A stretch of DNA of 64,000 nucleotides from Pseudomaricurvus sp. HS19 (GCF_009857815.1 NZ_WVVW01000001.1:434001-498000), one strand, 5' to 3'; shown: positions 35,455-45,021, counted from the stretch's first letter. Notes: generated by a model not told the origin, from the sequence alone. A program made the numbers and translations.

Positions 35455-37815
35455 TCAGTAGAGGTCAACCACCACCCGAATGCCGACATCATTGTAGACG
35501 CTTCTGCCGTCACGGTGATCCCGGTAGTAGCTCTTCAGTTCCTCGGCGCTGTTACGAATACTGCCGCCGCGTACGACTTTTTCCGCGCAGCCGTTCTGCA
35601 CCACGGCACTGCCGTCCCGCGGTGCTGCGAGGTAGTGGGGCTGGTAGCAGTCCTCTACCCATTCGGCCACATTTCCTGCCGTATCAAAGATGCTGAAGCC
35701 ATTGGCTGGATAGCTGCCCACCGGCGCAGTCTTGGTGCGGAACAGGTTGCTGAATTTGCTGTTACAGCCGCGTCGACAGTTGGCTTTGCCGTCGGCACTT
35801 CCTTGCCACCAGTAGTCGCCGCCGGTGCCGGCACGGGCCGCATATTCCCATTCCGCTTCTGTTGGTAAGCGGTATTTGCGTCCGGTGGAGTCCCGCAGCC
35901 ATTTGGCGTAGGCACGGGCGTCTTCCCAGCTGACATTGATGACCGGGCGACTGCCCCGACCCCATTGGCCGTCGGGCGGCAGGGGGCGTTTGGTGGCCTG
36001 TGCAAATTTGTCGTAGTCGGCAAAGGTGATTTCGTACTGGCTGATGGCGAACGGTTGCGCCAATCGCACGCGGCGGGTGGGAGAGGTGATGGCGTCTCCC
36101 GAGTTGCCCATTTCAAAGCTGCCCTGGCGCACGATAACCATAGCTGGCCCTTTGGAGCCATCTGCCAGTTCGTTATGGAAGGTGGCGCCGGGCACGGGGA
36201 TCTTGCGCAGGGATACGTCCAGCGTCAGCGGTTGGTTGGTGATCTCCACCCACTGCACGTCGCGATCATGGCCCTCTGCGGTTACCTCCACCTGATAGCG
36301 TCCCGGCAGCAGCGGAATTCCGGTGTAGTAGCGTTCGCGAATATTGAGCACCCGAACTTTGGCGTCAATCGGGCTGGCGTTCACTTTCAGCCCAAAGCGT
36401 GGCGGCGGTGGCGGGGGACTGGCGGGTTGCACCGACGCGGTTGCCGGAGGCTCGGCCAGTGCGGCAGAGGCGGGTAGCGAAGCAGCAGGAGGAGCCTCAG
36501 TAGTTTCTGCGGAAACGGCTTCGATGTCATGGTCGCGGGCGGGCTGCTGTTCTCCCTCAGCCAGCAGCAGGCGCTCGACCCAGCGGTTGGTGGAGATGAT
36601 CGCCGCCTGCAGCGAGTTAGGCAGGACCGTGTCCCGGTTATCGATCAGTCTGCCCATGCCCATGCTGAACGCAATCCAGATGATACCCAGCAGCCCCCCC
36701 AGCATGAGACCGCGGTAGATGCGGGCAATGCGCCGGTTTTCCAGTGACTGGTAGTGAGCCGCTTTCTGCACACGGGTGGAGATAATCGTGGCCCGGTCTT
36801 CTTCGACGGTTTCGGCGCTGGTACGGATCTCGGTGACGGTGACCCTGGGATGGCGGTAGACGCCGCGCTTGGGGGTCCAGCGCCAGCTGGCCAGCCACAG
36901 GCCTGCCAGTTTCGCCTGCGCGGCAATGGCTGCATAGCTGGTGAGCACCAGTGCCTTGAACAGCGACAGGATCTGGATGGCGGTGGGGTCGGTCTCCGTC
37001 AGGTAGGTCGGTGTTGTGCCCCTGGAGGTCCCCTGCAGCTGGGCAATGGCCTCCACCACTTCGCGACCACGCTGGAAGCGGTCGTTGGGATCCTTGGCCA
37101 GCAGCTTGTTCAGGAATGGCTGGAACATGGTGTACTGCGGCGGCAGCTTGGGTATCGGTGCCGTGAGGTGCTTGATGGCGATGGCCACAGCTTCCTCGGC
37201 GGTGTAGGGGACACTGCCGGTAATCATTTCGTAGAACACCACGCCCAGGCTGTAGAGATCGGCACGCCCGTCAATGGGTTTGCCGCGGGCCTGTTCGGGG
37301 CTCATGTAGTGGGGGGTGCCGACCACCGTTCCGGCGTTGGTCATGTTGGAGGCGGTACTGACGGTCTTGGCCACGCCGAAGTCGGAGAGTACGGCGGTGC
37401 CGTCTTCCCTGAAGAGGATGTTCTCCGGTTTGATGTCCCGGTGGATATAGCCTTTTTCGTGGGCGTGATCCAGGGAGTTGGCAATCTGGGAGGTGATGCG
37501 CAGCGCTTCCACAGCACTGAGCCCCGCCTTCATGCGGTCGTGAATGGATCCGCCGGCCAGGTAGTCCATGGCGATGTAGTTGAGATTCTTGAAGCGGCCA
37601 ATGTCGTAAACCGAGACGATATTCGGGTGTGACAGCTGGCCAACAATATTGGCTTCACGCTGAAAGCGCTCGCTGAATACCGGGTCGGCATTGAGCGCCG
37701 GCGACATGACCTTCAGGGCAACTTCCCGACCGACACTGAGCTGAATAGCCAGATAGACGGTCGACATACCACCCTGGTTGATTTTGCGAATGATTCGATA
37801 GCCGGGGATCTGCAT
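35455..37815 (-). CDS. Ser/Thr protein kinase with PEGA and formylglycine-generating-like domains
   Basis: 786-aa Hanks-type kinase. The kinase domain (about 5-260) has the glycine loop INQGGMSTVYLA, the ATP Lys in VALKVM, the catalytic loop YIHRDIKPENILF, DFGVAKT and GTPHYMSPEQ. A membrane helix lies at about 368-388. A Pro/Ala-rich periplasmic linker is followed by a PEGA domain (about 475-540) and a C-terminal SUMF1/FGE-sulfatase domain (about 555-786) with VSWEDARAYAKWL, LPTEAEWEYAARAG and CAEKVVRGGSIR. ATG at 37815 chosen; the upstream extension starts at TTG inside the phosphatase gene. The PP2C gene ends 7 bp upstream. Confidence 0.9.
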   Translation of the reverse strand: MQIPGYRIIRKINQGGMSTVYLAIQLSVGREVALKVMSPALNADPVFSERFQREANIVGQLSHPNIVSVYDIGRFKNLNYIAMDYLAGGSIHDRMKAGLSAVEALRITSQIANSLDHAHEKGYIHRDIKPENILFREDGTAVLSDFGVAKTVSTASNMTNAGTVVGTPHYMSPEQARGKPIDGRADLYSLGVVFYEMITGSVPYTAEEAVAIAIKHLTAPIPKLPPQYTMFQPFLNKLLAKDPNDRFQRGREVVEAIAQLQGTSRGTTPTYLTETDPTAIQILSLFKALVLTSYAAIAAQAKLAGLWLASWRWTPKRGVYRHPRVTVTEIRTSAETVEEDRATIISTRVQKAAHYQSLENRRIARIYRGLMLGGLLGIIWIAFSMGMGRLIDNRDTVLPNSLQAAIISTNRWVERLLLAEGEQQPARDHDIEAVSAETTEAPPAASLPASAALAEPPATASVQPASPPPPPPRFGLKVNASPIDAKVRVLNIRERYYTGIPLLPGRYQVEVTAEGHDRDVQWVEITNQPLTLDVSLRKIPVPGATFHNELADGSKGPAMVIVRQGSFEMGNSGDAITSPTRRVRLAQPFAISQYEITFADYDKFAQATKRPLPPDGQWGRGSRPVINVSWEDARAYAKWLRDSTGRKYRLPTEAEWEYAARAGTGGDYWWQGSADGKANCRRGCNSKFSNLFRTKTAPVGSYPANGFSIFDTAGNVAEWVEDCYQPHYLAAPRDGSAVVQNGCAEKVVRGGSIRNSAEELKSYYRDHRDGRSVYNDVGIRVVVDLY

Positions 37816-37822
37816 TGCGGTA

Positions 37823-38674
37823 TCAGGTGATCGTCCAGTAACCAATCATAAGGGTGCTGACCAGGGCCAGCCCGTAGAGAGTCAGGTCCAGCCACAGGCG
37901 ACCTGTAACCCTGGGCAGCCACTCGTTGAGGCGGTGCAGCAGGTTGCGGCGGAAAAGAGGGGATTCGATCACCTGCACGGTGATGTTGTCCCTGCCACCG
38001 GAGGTCAGCGCCTGTTGCATCAGCTTCTGCGTGGCCTCCCTGGGAGTACTGGCATGGCAGAGAATCTGGGCGATGGCGCTGTTGTCCAGTTCGTCGGTCA
38101 GGCCATCGCTGCAGAGCACAATCCACTGTTGTTGCTCCCAGTTACCGCGCACCGTATCCACCTTGATGGGATCGGGGCCGGAAGAGCCAATACATTGGGT
38201 AATGACATTCTTGTCGGGATGATCATCCACCTCTTCGGCCTGGATGGCGCCGGAGGCGAGCAGCATCTGCACATAGGAGTGGTCGGTGGTGAGCTGCTCC
38301 AGACGGCCGCCGTCACCCTCTTCGGACCAGAGGTAGGCACGGCTGTCGCCAACCCAGGAGACCTGGTAGTCGGTATCGTCGGACAGCAGGGCCACTACGG
38401 TGGAGCCCATGCCGTTGGCACCTTCGCCACGGGAGGCGGCCTTGAGTACCGCCTTATGGGCGCTGTGAATGGCACTTTCCAGGTCGCGGCTGCCCGGCAG
38501 TTTTTCATCAATGGTACGTTTGACAATGTCACTGGCAACTTCGCCGGCATCGTGGCCGCCCATGCCATCTGCCACCATCCAGAAACCCTGGTCGGGCCTG
38601 CTGAGAAAACAGTCCTCGTTATTGTCTCTGACCAGACCTTTGTTGGTCAGCGAGTAGGATTGCAGTGGTGGCAT
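37823..38674 (-). CDS. PP2C-family Ser/Thr protein phosphatase, membrane-tethered
   Basis: 283-aa PPM phosphatase. Metal-site motifs are VRDNNEDCFL, VADGMGGHDAGEV, VLCSDGLTDEL and GGRDNITVQVI, all intact. A C-terminal membrane helix (about 262-281, LTLYGLALVSTLMIGY) tethers it to the inner membrane facing the cytoplasm. It is the first gene of the operon and presumably reverses phosphorylation by the kinase gene 7 bp downstream. Confidence 0.92.
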   Translation of the reverse strand: MPPLQSYSLTNKGLVRDNNEDCFLSRPDQGFWMVADGMGGHDAGEVASDIVKRTIDEKLPGSRDLESAIHSAHKAVLKAASRGEGANGMGSTVVALLSDDTDYQVSWVGDSRAYLWSEEGDGGRLEQLTTDHSYVQMLLASGAIQAEEVDDHPDKNVITQCIGSSGPDPIKVDTVRGNWEQQQWIVLCSDGLTDELDNSAIAQILCHASTPREATQKLMQQALTSGGRDNITVQVIESPLFRRNLLHRLNEWLPRVTGRLWLDLTLYGLALVSTLMIGYWTIT

Positions 38675-38824
38675 AGAAAATCCGTATTGGCGTGAACTGT
38701 CGGGATCACCGGCAATTCAGGGGCAGTGGTGAGCCAGATAATACGTGCGAATATAAGGTGGGCGCAATTTGTCCACAGGAGTTCCGCTAAAAATGTATAG
38801 TACTGCTAAATACCCACAAAAAAA

Positions 38825-38838
38825 GTGATTTATTTCAC
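38825..38838 (+). promoter_or_regulatory. CRP/Vfr-like half-site pair upstream of FHA gene
   Basis: GTGA-TTTATT-TCAC keeps the core of the CRP/Vfr consensus (GTGA-N6-TCAC), in an AT-rich divergent region between the phosphatase and FHA genes. TTTTAT at 38863-38868 could serve as -10, putting the site near -43. Not compelling without data. Confidence 0.35.
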
Positions 38839-38922
38839 CTAACCTATTGAAGGCCAAAGAGCTTTTATGCATTATCGGGCGCTTGAAAATATCTGGGTTT
38901 ACTTGCAGAGGGTCACCTTTTT

Positions 38923-39807
38923 ATGCTCAAGCTCCGCTTTACCAACAACAAACAGAATGCGGTGTGGCTTGTTGAACCTCTGGTGACCATTGGCCGCAGT
39001 CCTGACTGTGACCTGGTGCTTGAAGGGGAAGGAGTTGCCGACCAGCACGCCGAGATCCGTGTTGAGCATGAGCAGCTCACCTTGCGCCTGCTGGTAGATG
39101 CCGACAACACCTTCCTCAACGGAAAGCTGGTTCCCATGGCCACGCCGCTGCCTCTGGAGCCGGCTGATAACCTGCGCATCGGTCGTGTGGCCATGCAGGT
39201 GGTAGACCCCAAGCGCGAACCGCGTCCGGCGGTGAATATGGCCAAGCCCGACCCGGGTACCGGTTGGGCCCTGAAAGCCAACCACAGTGCATTGGGCAAC
39301 CGCGTTTTCCCCCTCAAAAATGAAACCCTGGTGGGTCGCTCCGGCGATTGCGACATCACCTTGGCTGCCGCCCACCTCTCACGCCGCCACGCGCAACTGA
39401 CGGTGCGCGACGGGCTGCTCTACGTGCGCGATATCGAATCCGCCAACGGTACTTTTCTCAATGGCCGCCGTATCAAGGAGGCGAGGGTTCGTCGCGGTGA
39501 TGACCTGCGCTTTGATACCCTCAGCTTCGGTGTGATCGGACCTGCGGATGATCTTGATAAAACGTCGGTGCGTGGTCCCGAGAAGCACACCGGCAAAGTC
39601 GCACCGGGCAAGGCCCGGGCGGGAGTTCGCCCGGTCGCGGCCCGCGTCCAGGAGGACCGTGACCTGGATGTTGCTTTACAACCGGCCGGTAACGCTGTGG
39701 AGGCCTCTGCAGCACCCGCGGCGGGTATGGGGCGGGCTGTGGGGCTGGGTCTGCTGGTATTGATTGCCGGTGGTGTCTACGTTGCCTTCCAGAATGGTCT
39801 TTTCTGA
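38923..39807 (+). CDS. Double FHA-domain protein with C-terminal membrane anchor
   Basis: 294-aa protein with two phosphothreonine-binding FHA domains: the first around 20-90 (TIGRSPDCDLVLEGEGVADQHAEI) and the second around 135-210 (LVGRSGDCDITLAAAHLSRRHAQL, then NGTFLNGRRI). An Ala/Pro-rich linker leads to a C-terminal helix (about 270-288). It is transcribed divergently from the phosphatase-kinase operon. It probably binds phosphorylated kinase or substrate at the membrane. The second FHA domain keeps the full Gly-Arg-Ser-x-x-His pattern; the first has QHAE in place of RHA and may bind less well. Confidence 0.88.
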   Translation: MLKLRFTNNKQNAVWLVEPLVTIGRSPDCDLVLEGEGVADQHAEIRVEHEQLTLRLLVDADNTFLNGKLVPMATPLPLEPADNLRIGRVAMQVVDPKREPRPAVNMAKPDPGTGWALKANHSALGNRVFPLKNETLVGRSGDCDITLAAAHLSRRHAQLTVRDGLLYVRDIESANGTFLNGRRIKEARVRRGDDLRFDTLSFGVIGPADDLDKTSVRGPEKHTGKVAPGKARAGVRPVAARVQEDRDLDVALQPAGNAVEASAAPAAGMGRAVGLGLLVLIAGGVYVAFQNGLF

Positions 39808-39888
39808 GTCCTGCGGTGGGCTTGCCCGCTTGCTGTAACTGTCACGCAGGGGCTGCCGCCACCTTCGTGGCAGTGAGTCCGGATCCAA

Positions 39889-40134
39889 ATGAAAACTCTC
39901 TATCTGTACACCACTCTCGGTTGCCACCTCTGTGAGCAGGCGCAGGCGTTGGCCTGGCCGTTGCTGGGCACTTATGGCCTGCGTTTGCAGAGTGTGGAAA
40001 TCGCTGATGACCCGCAGCTGCTGGAGCGCTATGGGGTGCGGATTCCCGTGCTGGCGGTTGTCGGGGACGAAGAGGGGTTGGGCTGGCCGTTTGATGCGGC
40101 CGCGCTTGAAGCCTATCTTGCCGCCCACTGCTAG
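39889..40134 (+). CDS. Glutaredoxin-family protein
   Basis: 81-aa thioredoxin fold beginning MKTLYLYTTLGCHLCEQAQAL, with the active-site pair CHLC at residues 12 and 15. The cis-Pro lies in YGVRIPVLAVVGDEEG. It matches the short glutaredoxin-like (DUF836-type) family. Cytoplasmic; partner unknown. It is 81 bp after the FHA gene on the same strand. Confidence 0.88.
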   Translation: MKTLYLYTTLGCHLCEQAQALAWPLLGTYGLRLQSVEIADDPQLLERYGVRIPVLAVVGDEEGLGWPFDAAALEAYLAAHC

Positions 40135-40206
40135 GTCGACAGCAGTACTGCTCCGGGTAGCCCCGGTCACACCCATGCCGCTTCAGGCAGATTAAACAGG
40201 TTATTG

Positions 40207-40240
40207 GCACAGCCCCGGGTCACTGTTCCGGGGGCTGTGC
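40207..40240. terminator. Terminator hairpin between glutaredoxin and slt
   Basis: 10-bp stem GCACAGCCCC (40207-40216) and GGGGCTGTGC (40231-40240) followed by TTGTTGG on the plus strand. It can serve both convergent genes. Confidence 0.55.
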
Positions 40241-40255
40241 TTGTTGGTGCCTGTT

Positions 40256-42298
40256 TCAGAAGTTCTGGTCGTGTTCCACTGGGTTCAGCATGGTGGGCGT
40301 GGTGCCGGTGCGGTAACCGTAGATTACCGAGTAGGCCAGTACGTTTTGCACATAGCGACGGGTTTCACGGAAGGGGATGGTCTCGATCCAGACGTCAGCC
40401 GGCAGTGCGCTGGCGCTGTTGCGCAGCCAGCGATCCACGCGGTGAGGGCCGGCATTATAGGCGGCGGCAGCCAGGAAGCGGTTACCCTGGTAGCGCTGCA
40501 GCATTTCGGTAATGTAAAAACTGCCCAGGGAGATGTTCTTGTCCGGCACCATCAGGTCGCTTTTGCTGTAGGGCAGCCCCGCCTTGCGCGCGGTTTCCTG
40601 GGCGGTGGCCGGCATCAGCTGCATCAGGCCCATGGCGCCTGCGGGTGAGCGGGCGTGTTCCGCGAAAGCGCTCTCCTGTCGGGTGATGGCGTACAGCAGC
40701 AGGGGAGAGACCTGGTTGTCGTCTGCCGCCTTGAAGATGGGCTGCTGGTGGGCGAGGGGGAAGCGCAGGCGCAGGTCATCCCAGTAGCGGGCGGTGGCCA
40801 GTGAGGTGATCGACTTGTGGTGCCAGCCCCACTGATTGGCCAGTTGGGCGGCGGCAATGTGTTCCTCTTCCGAGGTAAAGCGACTGCTCAGGTCGAGCCA
40901 TTCCCGGCTGGCATTGGTGATATCGCCAACCGCACGCAGTTCGCGGGCGCGCTGGCTGGCAGGCTCGGAGGCAATACGCAGCAGCAGCTCCGGGGCGGCG
41001 GTGGCGGGTACGTCACCAAGGCGGTACTGGTTGCCGATGTGATCAGCGGCCATAAAACCGTAGAAACTGCGCTCCAGGGCCAGTTGTGTATAGATGTCCT
41101 GTGGCCGCATCAGGTCGCCGTCCTGCTCGCCCAGTGTCTCCAGGGCGCGAGCGCGCCAGTAGAGCCAGCGCTCGCTGGACTGCTCGTCGTCCGGCAGTTG
41201 CCGGATATACTGATAGACCTTCTGCCAGTCCTGTTGCTTGAGGGAGTCCCGGATCAGGAACTCGGTGACCTGCAGGTTGCTGAATCCGGGGATTTGCTGC
41301 AACAGCGAGTCCGCCTCGCGGGTGTAGCCGTCCTTGACCAGCTCAATGGCCAGCAGCTCCTGGGTCTCCCGCCGGGGCTGGTCATCAAACAGCTGCTGCG
41401 CGTCGTACAGTCCCCACTGATTCAGTGCTTTTACCGGGTCTCGATGAGCCAGTCGCTGCACGCCGTGGAGGATGATGGATTGCATCGCCTGGTTCTGTGG
41501 CTGGAACTGCTGTTGCTGCAGGATGCGCTGCGGGTGGCGATCCACTTCCAGGTGCAGCTCTGCCAGTTGCTGGTTTTCACCTTCCAGCTGCCGGGCCAGG
41601 TAGCGGGCCAGCTGGCTGCTGCGTCCCTGCAGGGCTTTGTTGAAACGCTCCCAGACGATCTCCTGCGTGCGGTAGCCGGCATTGGTCCAGAGGCTGAACA
41701 GTGGGTCGCAGTCCTTGGGTTGCGAGTAGTCCACGTTCCACAGGGGCGCGGTCTCTGCCAGGGCGGTGCTGTCGCCGGTGAGGTGGCGGGCCTGGATCCA
41801 GCGGCACTGCAGGGCGGTATTGGCAACCTCCGGACGGTAGAAGGCGATGTAGTCCTGCCAGAGTTCACGCTCGGCAAGCTGGTCCAGCCAGGCGCGGCGC
41901 AGACGGTCCGCCAGGTAGCTGTTGTCCTGTTGTGCCAGGAATTCGCCCACTTCTTCGCTGGGCAGTCTGGATAACTGGCGGCGCAGGTCGTAATAGTCCA
42001 GATAGGCCGTCAGCGGGTAGCCGTGCAGGCGCTCGCGCAACTGCCGGTATTTCTGCCGCTGGCCATGGCGTTGGGCCTCGCGGGCTTCCAGGTAGATCTG
42101 GCGCTGGCTATTCAGCAGGTCGTGGCTGTCATCCGCTGCCGGCAACAGATTGCCAGCCTGGGCCAGGGGGGTGGCCAGCAGGGTGGTGCAGATCAGCAGG
42201 CGTAGCGAGGATATAACCGGTTGCAGGTTTGGGCGGAGGCGTTGAAGGGGCGACAGTAACTCAGGTCTCAGAGGCATATATACGTCATATTCGGCCAC
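40256..42298 (-). CDS. slt: Soluble lytic murein transglycosylase Slt
   Basis: 680-aa periplasmic enzyme that cleaves peptidoglycan glycan strands to anhydromuropeptides. A signal peptide (about 30-48, LRLLICTTLLATPLAQAG) precedes a long superhelical U/L domain made of alpha hairpins. The C-terminal catalytic domain has ITRQESAFAEHARSPAGAMGLMQ-type residues (catalytic Glu in RQESAF; SPAGAMGLMQLMPATA) and AYNAGPHRVDRWL. The frame opens at GTG 42298; the ATG at 42277 is equally plausible, neither having a Shine-Dalgarno. Its product pathway connects with NagZ at 52655. Confidence 0.92.
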   Translation of the reverse strand: MAEYDVYMPLRPELLSPLQRLRPNLQPVISSLRLLICTTLLATPLAQAGNLLPAADDSHDLLNSQRQIYLEAREAQRHGQRQKYRQLRERLHGYPLTAYLDYYDLRRQLSRLPSEEVGEFLAQQDNSYLADRLRRAWLDQLAERELWQDYIAFYRPEVANTALQCRWIQARHLTGDSTALAETAPLWNVDYSQPKDCDPLFSLWTNAGYRTQEIVWERFNKALQGRSSQLARYLARQLEGENQQLAELHLEVDRHPQRILQQQQFQPQNQAMQSIILHGVQRLAHRDPVKALNQWGLYDAQQLFDDQPRRETQELLAIELVKDGYTREADSLLQQIPGFSNLQVTEFLIRDSLKQQDWQKVYQYIRQLPDDEQSSERWLYWRARALETLGEQDGDLMRPQDIYTQLALERSFYGFMAADHIGNQYRLGDVPATAAPELLLRIASEPASQRARELRAVGDITNASREWLDLSSRFTSEEEHIAAAQLANQWGWHHKSITSLATARYWDDLRLRFPLAHQQPIFKAADDNQVSPLLLYAITRQESAFAEHARSPAGAMGLMQLMPATAQETARKAGLPYSKSDLMVPDKNISLGSFYITEMLQRYQGNRFLAAAAYNAGPHRVDRWLRNSASALPADVWIETIPFRETRRYVQNVLAYSVIYGYRTGTTPTMLNPVEHDQNF

Positions 42299-42538
42299 GG
42301 CTGGCCGCGATGGGTGTATTTATTATTCTAGGGTAATCCCAACCGATTTCGCAGTGCGGGAAAGATAACTGGATCAAATTTTAACAGGTTTGCCTGCTGA
42401 TTGGGCGCCCCGCCGGGCGCTCCTGACGTTGTTGGGCATGCGAATGAGGTTAGGCGTGCGCTCAGCCCCCGGTTTTCGGTACCATGAGCGCCGTTTCAAG
42501 GCTTCCTATTCTTCCGGGCATTTCTCTGCGGTACTTCT

Positions 42539-44446
42539 ATGGCGTTAATTGAAATCAAAAAAGCGTGTCTGAACTATGGTCACCAGGTCCTGCTGGATCA
42601 CGTGGACCTGGCGGTGGAACGGGGTCAGCGGCTCTGTCTCATTGGCCGCAACGGCGCCGGTAAGTCCACCCTGCTGAAGGTGCTGGCAGGGGATATCAAC
42701 CTGGACGATGGCAGTGTCTGGCGGCAACCGACGCTGAAGATTGCGCGCCTGGAGCAGGACCTGCCGGATGCCGATGAGCTGCTGGTGTACGACGCCGTGG
42801 CCATGGGGCTGGAAGAGGCCGGCGAGCATCTGGCCCGCTACCATCAATTGCTGCAGCACACGGAAGAGCCGGGTGCCCTGGAGGAATTGGCGAAAGTGCA
42901 GCAGGCCATTGATGCCTGCGACGGCTGGAGCCTGCAGCAGCGAGTCGAAACCGTAATTTCCCGCCTGGACCTGCCGGCCGATAAAACCATGGCCGAGCTT
43001 TCCGGTGGCTGGCGTCGCCGCGTCGCTCTGGCCCGGGCCATGGTGAAGGATCCGGACTTGCTGCTCCTCGATGAGCCCACTAACCACCTGGATGTGACGG
43101 CCATTGAGTGGCTGGAGAAGCAGCTGCTGGATTTTCGCGGCGCCGTTGTCTTTATTACCCACGACCGGCAACTGCTGCAGAACCTGGCGAACCGTATTGT
43201 GGAGCTGGATCGCGGTCACCTGCGCAACTGGGACGGCGACTACCAGGGCTTCCTGGAATTTCGCGAGCAGCAGCTGGCGGAAGAGGAGCGTCACAATGCG
43301 CTGTTTGACAAGCGCCTGGCGGAAGAGGAGAAGTGGATCCGGCAGGGCATCAAAGCCCGGCGCACCCGTAACGAGGGCAGGGTACGTGCGCTCAAGGCCA
43401 TGCGAGTGGAGCGTGCCGGCCGCCGCGAGCAGCAGGGGCGTGCACAAATGGTGCTGCAGGGCGGTGGCCTCTCCGGGAAACTGGTGGCGGAGCTGCAACA
43501 CGTCACCCATGGCTACGATGACAAGGTTATTGTGCGTGATTTCACCTCTGCCATTATGCGTGGTGACCGTGTGGGCCTCATCGGGCCCAACGGTGCCGGT
43601 AAGAGTACCTTGCTGAAAATCATACTCGGGGAGCTGCAGCCGCAGCAGGGCAGTGTGCGGCTGGGCACCAATCTGGAAGTGGCCTACTTCGATCAGCTGC
43701 GTAACCAGCTGGACCTGGATAAAAATGCGGTCGATAACGTCTCCGGCGGCCGTGACAGTATTGATGTGGGCGGCAAGAGCCAGCATATCATCAGCTACCT
43801 GAGTAAATTCCTGTTTACCGGTGAGCGCGCCCGCACACCGCTGCGTGCCCTGTCCGGTGGCGAGCGCAACCGTGTCCTGCTGGCCAAGCTGTTCAGCAAA
43901 CCCGCCAACCTGCTGGTACTGGATGAGCCCACCAATGACCTGGATGTGGAAACCCTGGAGTTGCTGGAGGAGATTCTCGCCGGTTTCGAGGGGACACTGT
44001 TGCTAGTGAGCCACGACCGGGCGTTTCTCGATAACGTGGTTACCAGCACCATCGCCTTTGAAGGCAATGGCCGTGTCATGGAGTATGTTGGCGGTTACGA
44101 GGATTGGCTGCGTCAGGGTGGCCACTGGCAGGAAGAAGGCTCTGCAGCCGGTGGTGCGGGAGAGGCAGCTGATGTGCCGCCTGTAGCCTCAGCCCCGGCG
44201 CCTGCAGCCAAAACCGCTGGCAGCCCAAAAAAGCTGAGTTACAAGTTGCAACGGGAACTGGAAGCCTTACCCGGGGAAATCGAAGCGCTAGAACTGGCCA
44301 TCGCGGATCTGGAAAGTGACATTTCCAACCCGGACTTCTATCAGCAGGAGCAACAGGAAGTGCAGGACACCCTGGCAAAGATGTCCGCACTGCAGGCGCA
44401 GCTGGAGGAGAAGTTCGAGCGCTGGGATGAGCTGGAAAACAGTTGA
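42539..44446 (+). CDS. uup: ABC-F ATPase Uup
   Basis: 635-aa soluble ABC-F protein with two ATPase domains. First domain: Walker A GRNGAGKSTLLK, signature LSGGWRRRVALARA, Walker B LLLLDEPTNHLD. Second: GPNGAGKSTLLK, LSGGERNRVLLAKL, LLVLDEPTNDLD. A C-terminal coiled coil (about 560-633, LSYKLQRELEALPGEIEALE) is the Uup-type DNA- or ribosome-contacting domain. The family acts on ribosomes and affects transposon precise excision. ATG at 42539. Confidence 0.94.
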   Translation: MALIEIKKACLNYGHQVLLDHVDLAVERGQRLCLIGRNGAGKSTLLKVLAGDINLDDGSVWRQPTLKIARLEQDLPDADELLVYDAVAMGLEEAGEHLARYHQLLQHTEEPGALEELAKVQQAIDACDGWSLQQRVETVISRLDLPADKTMAELSGGWRRRVALARAMVKDPDLLLLDEPTNHLDVTAIEWLEKQLLDFRGAVVFITHDRQLLQNLANRIVELDRGHLRNWDGDYQGFLEFREQQLAEEERHNALFDKRLAEEEKWIRQGIKARRTRNEGRVRALKAMRVERAGRREQQGRAQMVLQGGGLSGKLVAELQHVTHGYDDKVIVRDFTSAIMRGDRVGLIGPNGAGKSTLLKIILGELQPQQGSVRLGTNLEVAYFDQLRNQLDLDKNAVDNVSGGRDSIDVGGKSQHIISYLSKFLFTGERARTPLRALSGGERNRVLLAKLFSKPANLLVLDEPTNDLDVETLELLEEILAGFEGTLLLVSHDRAFLDNVVTSTIAFEGNGRVMEYVGGYEDWLRQGGHWQEEGSAAGGAGEAADVPPVASAPAPAAKTAGSPKKLSYKLQRELEALPGEIEALELAIADLESDISNPDFYQQEQQEVQDTLAKMSALQAQLEEKFERWDELENS

Positions 44447-44498
44447 CCCGCCACCGGTCGGCACCATGACAGGGGCGTGGTTGTCTCAAGGTTGTGAA

Positions 44499-44521
44499 CG
44501 GGCTGGCAGGTTGCCAGCCCG
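44499..44521. terminator. Bidirectional hairpin between uup and usp
   Basis: Perfect 10-bp stem CGGGCTGGCA/TGCCAGCCCG with a 3-nt loop (ggt), centred between convergent genes. No T tract on either side. Confidence 0.5.
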
Positions 44522-44552
44522 GAGCTGATCAGTCGGGAGCAGATGGGCTGAT

Positions 44553-44987
44553 TCAGTCCGCGACCCGCACCGCCAGCACATCGCAGCGAGCGCCGTGCAG
44601 GACACCGTTGGCGGTAGAGCCGAGTAACAGGGCCAGCCCTTTGCGGCCGTGGCTGCCAACCACAACCAGGTCGGCCCCCAATTCTTCGGCGATGTCGTGA
44701 ATTTCGGTCACCGCAGAGCCGGTTAAGACGTGGCGATTGGCTTCGTCCACCTGAATGGAGTCGCCCAGCGCCTGCAGCTGCTGGGTCGCCTGTTGTTGCA
44801 GCTGCTGCTGGATCTCGCTCAGGTCTACCGGAATATCACCGCCGTAGGCGAAGGTCAGGGGCTCGACTACATGTACCAGTGACAGTTTGGCATTGCTGGC
44901 TTGGGCCAGTGCCGCGGCACGCCGGGCAACTTGCTGCGCTTCCTCAGTCAGGTCTACCGCAGCCAGGACGTGGGTGTATTGACTCAT
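44553..44987 (-). CDS. Universal stress protein (UspA family)
   Basis: 144-aa UspA-fold protein, MSQYTHVLAAVDLTEEAQ, with the ATP-binding type motif VVVGSHGRKGLALLLGSTANGVL near the C-terminus (Gly-x2-Gly-x9-Gly-Ser). The frame continues upstream, but the ATG at 44987 has a strong Shine-Dalgarno (aaggag) and matches the family start. An FNR/Anr-like box and -10 lie just upstream, in line with the known Anr control of several usp genes in Pseudomonas. Confidence 0.93.
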   Translation of the reverse strand: MSQYTHVLAAVDLTEEAQQVARRAAALAQASNAKLSLVHVVEPLTFAYGGDIPVDLSEIQQQLQQQATQQLQALGDSIQVDEANRHVLTGSAVTEIHDIAEELGADLVVVGSHGRKGLALLLGSTANGVLHGARCDVLAVRVAD

Positions 44988-45021
44988 TGTTATCTCCTTT
45001 TCGCCAAGCGGTTGTCGGGTC

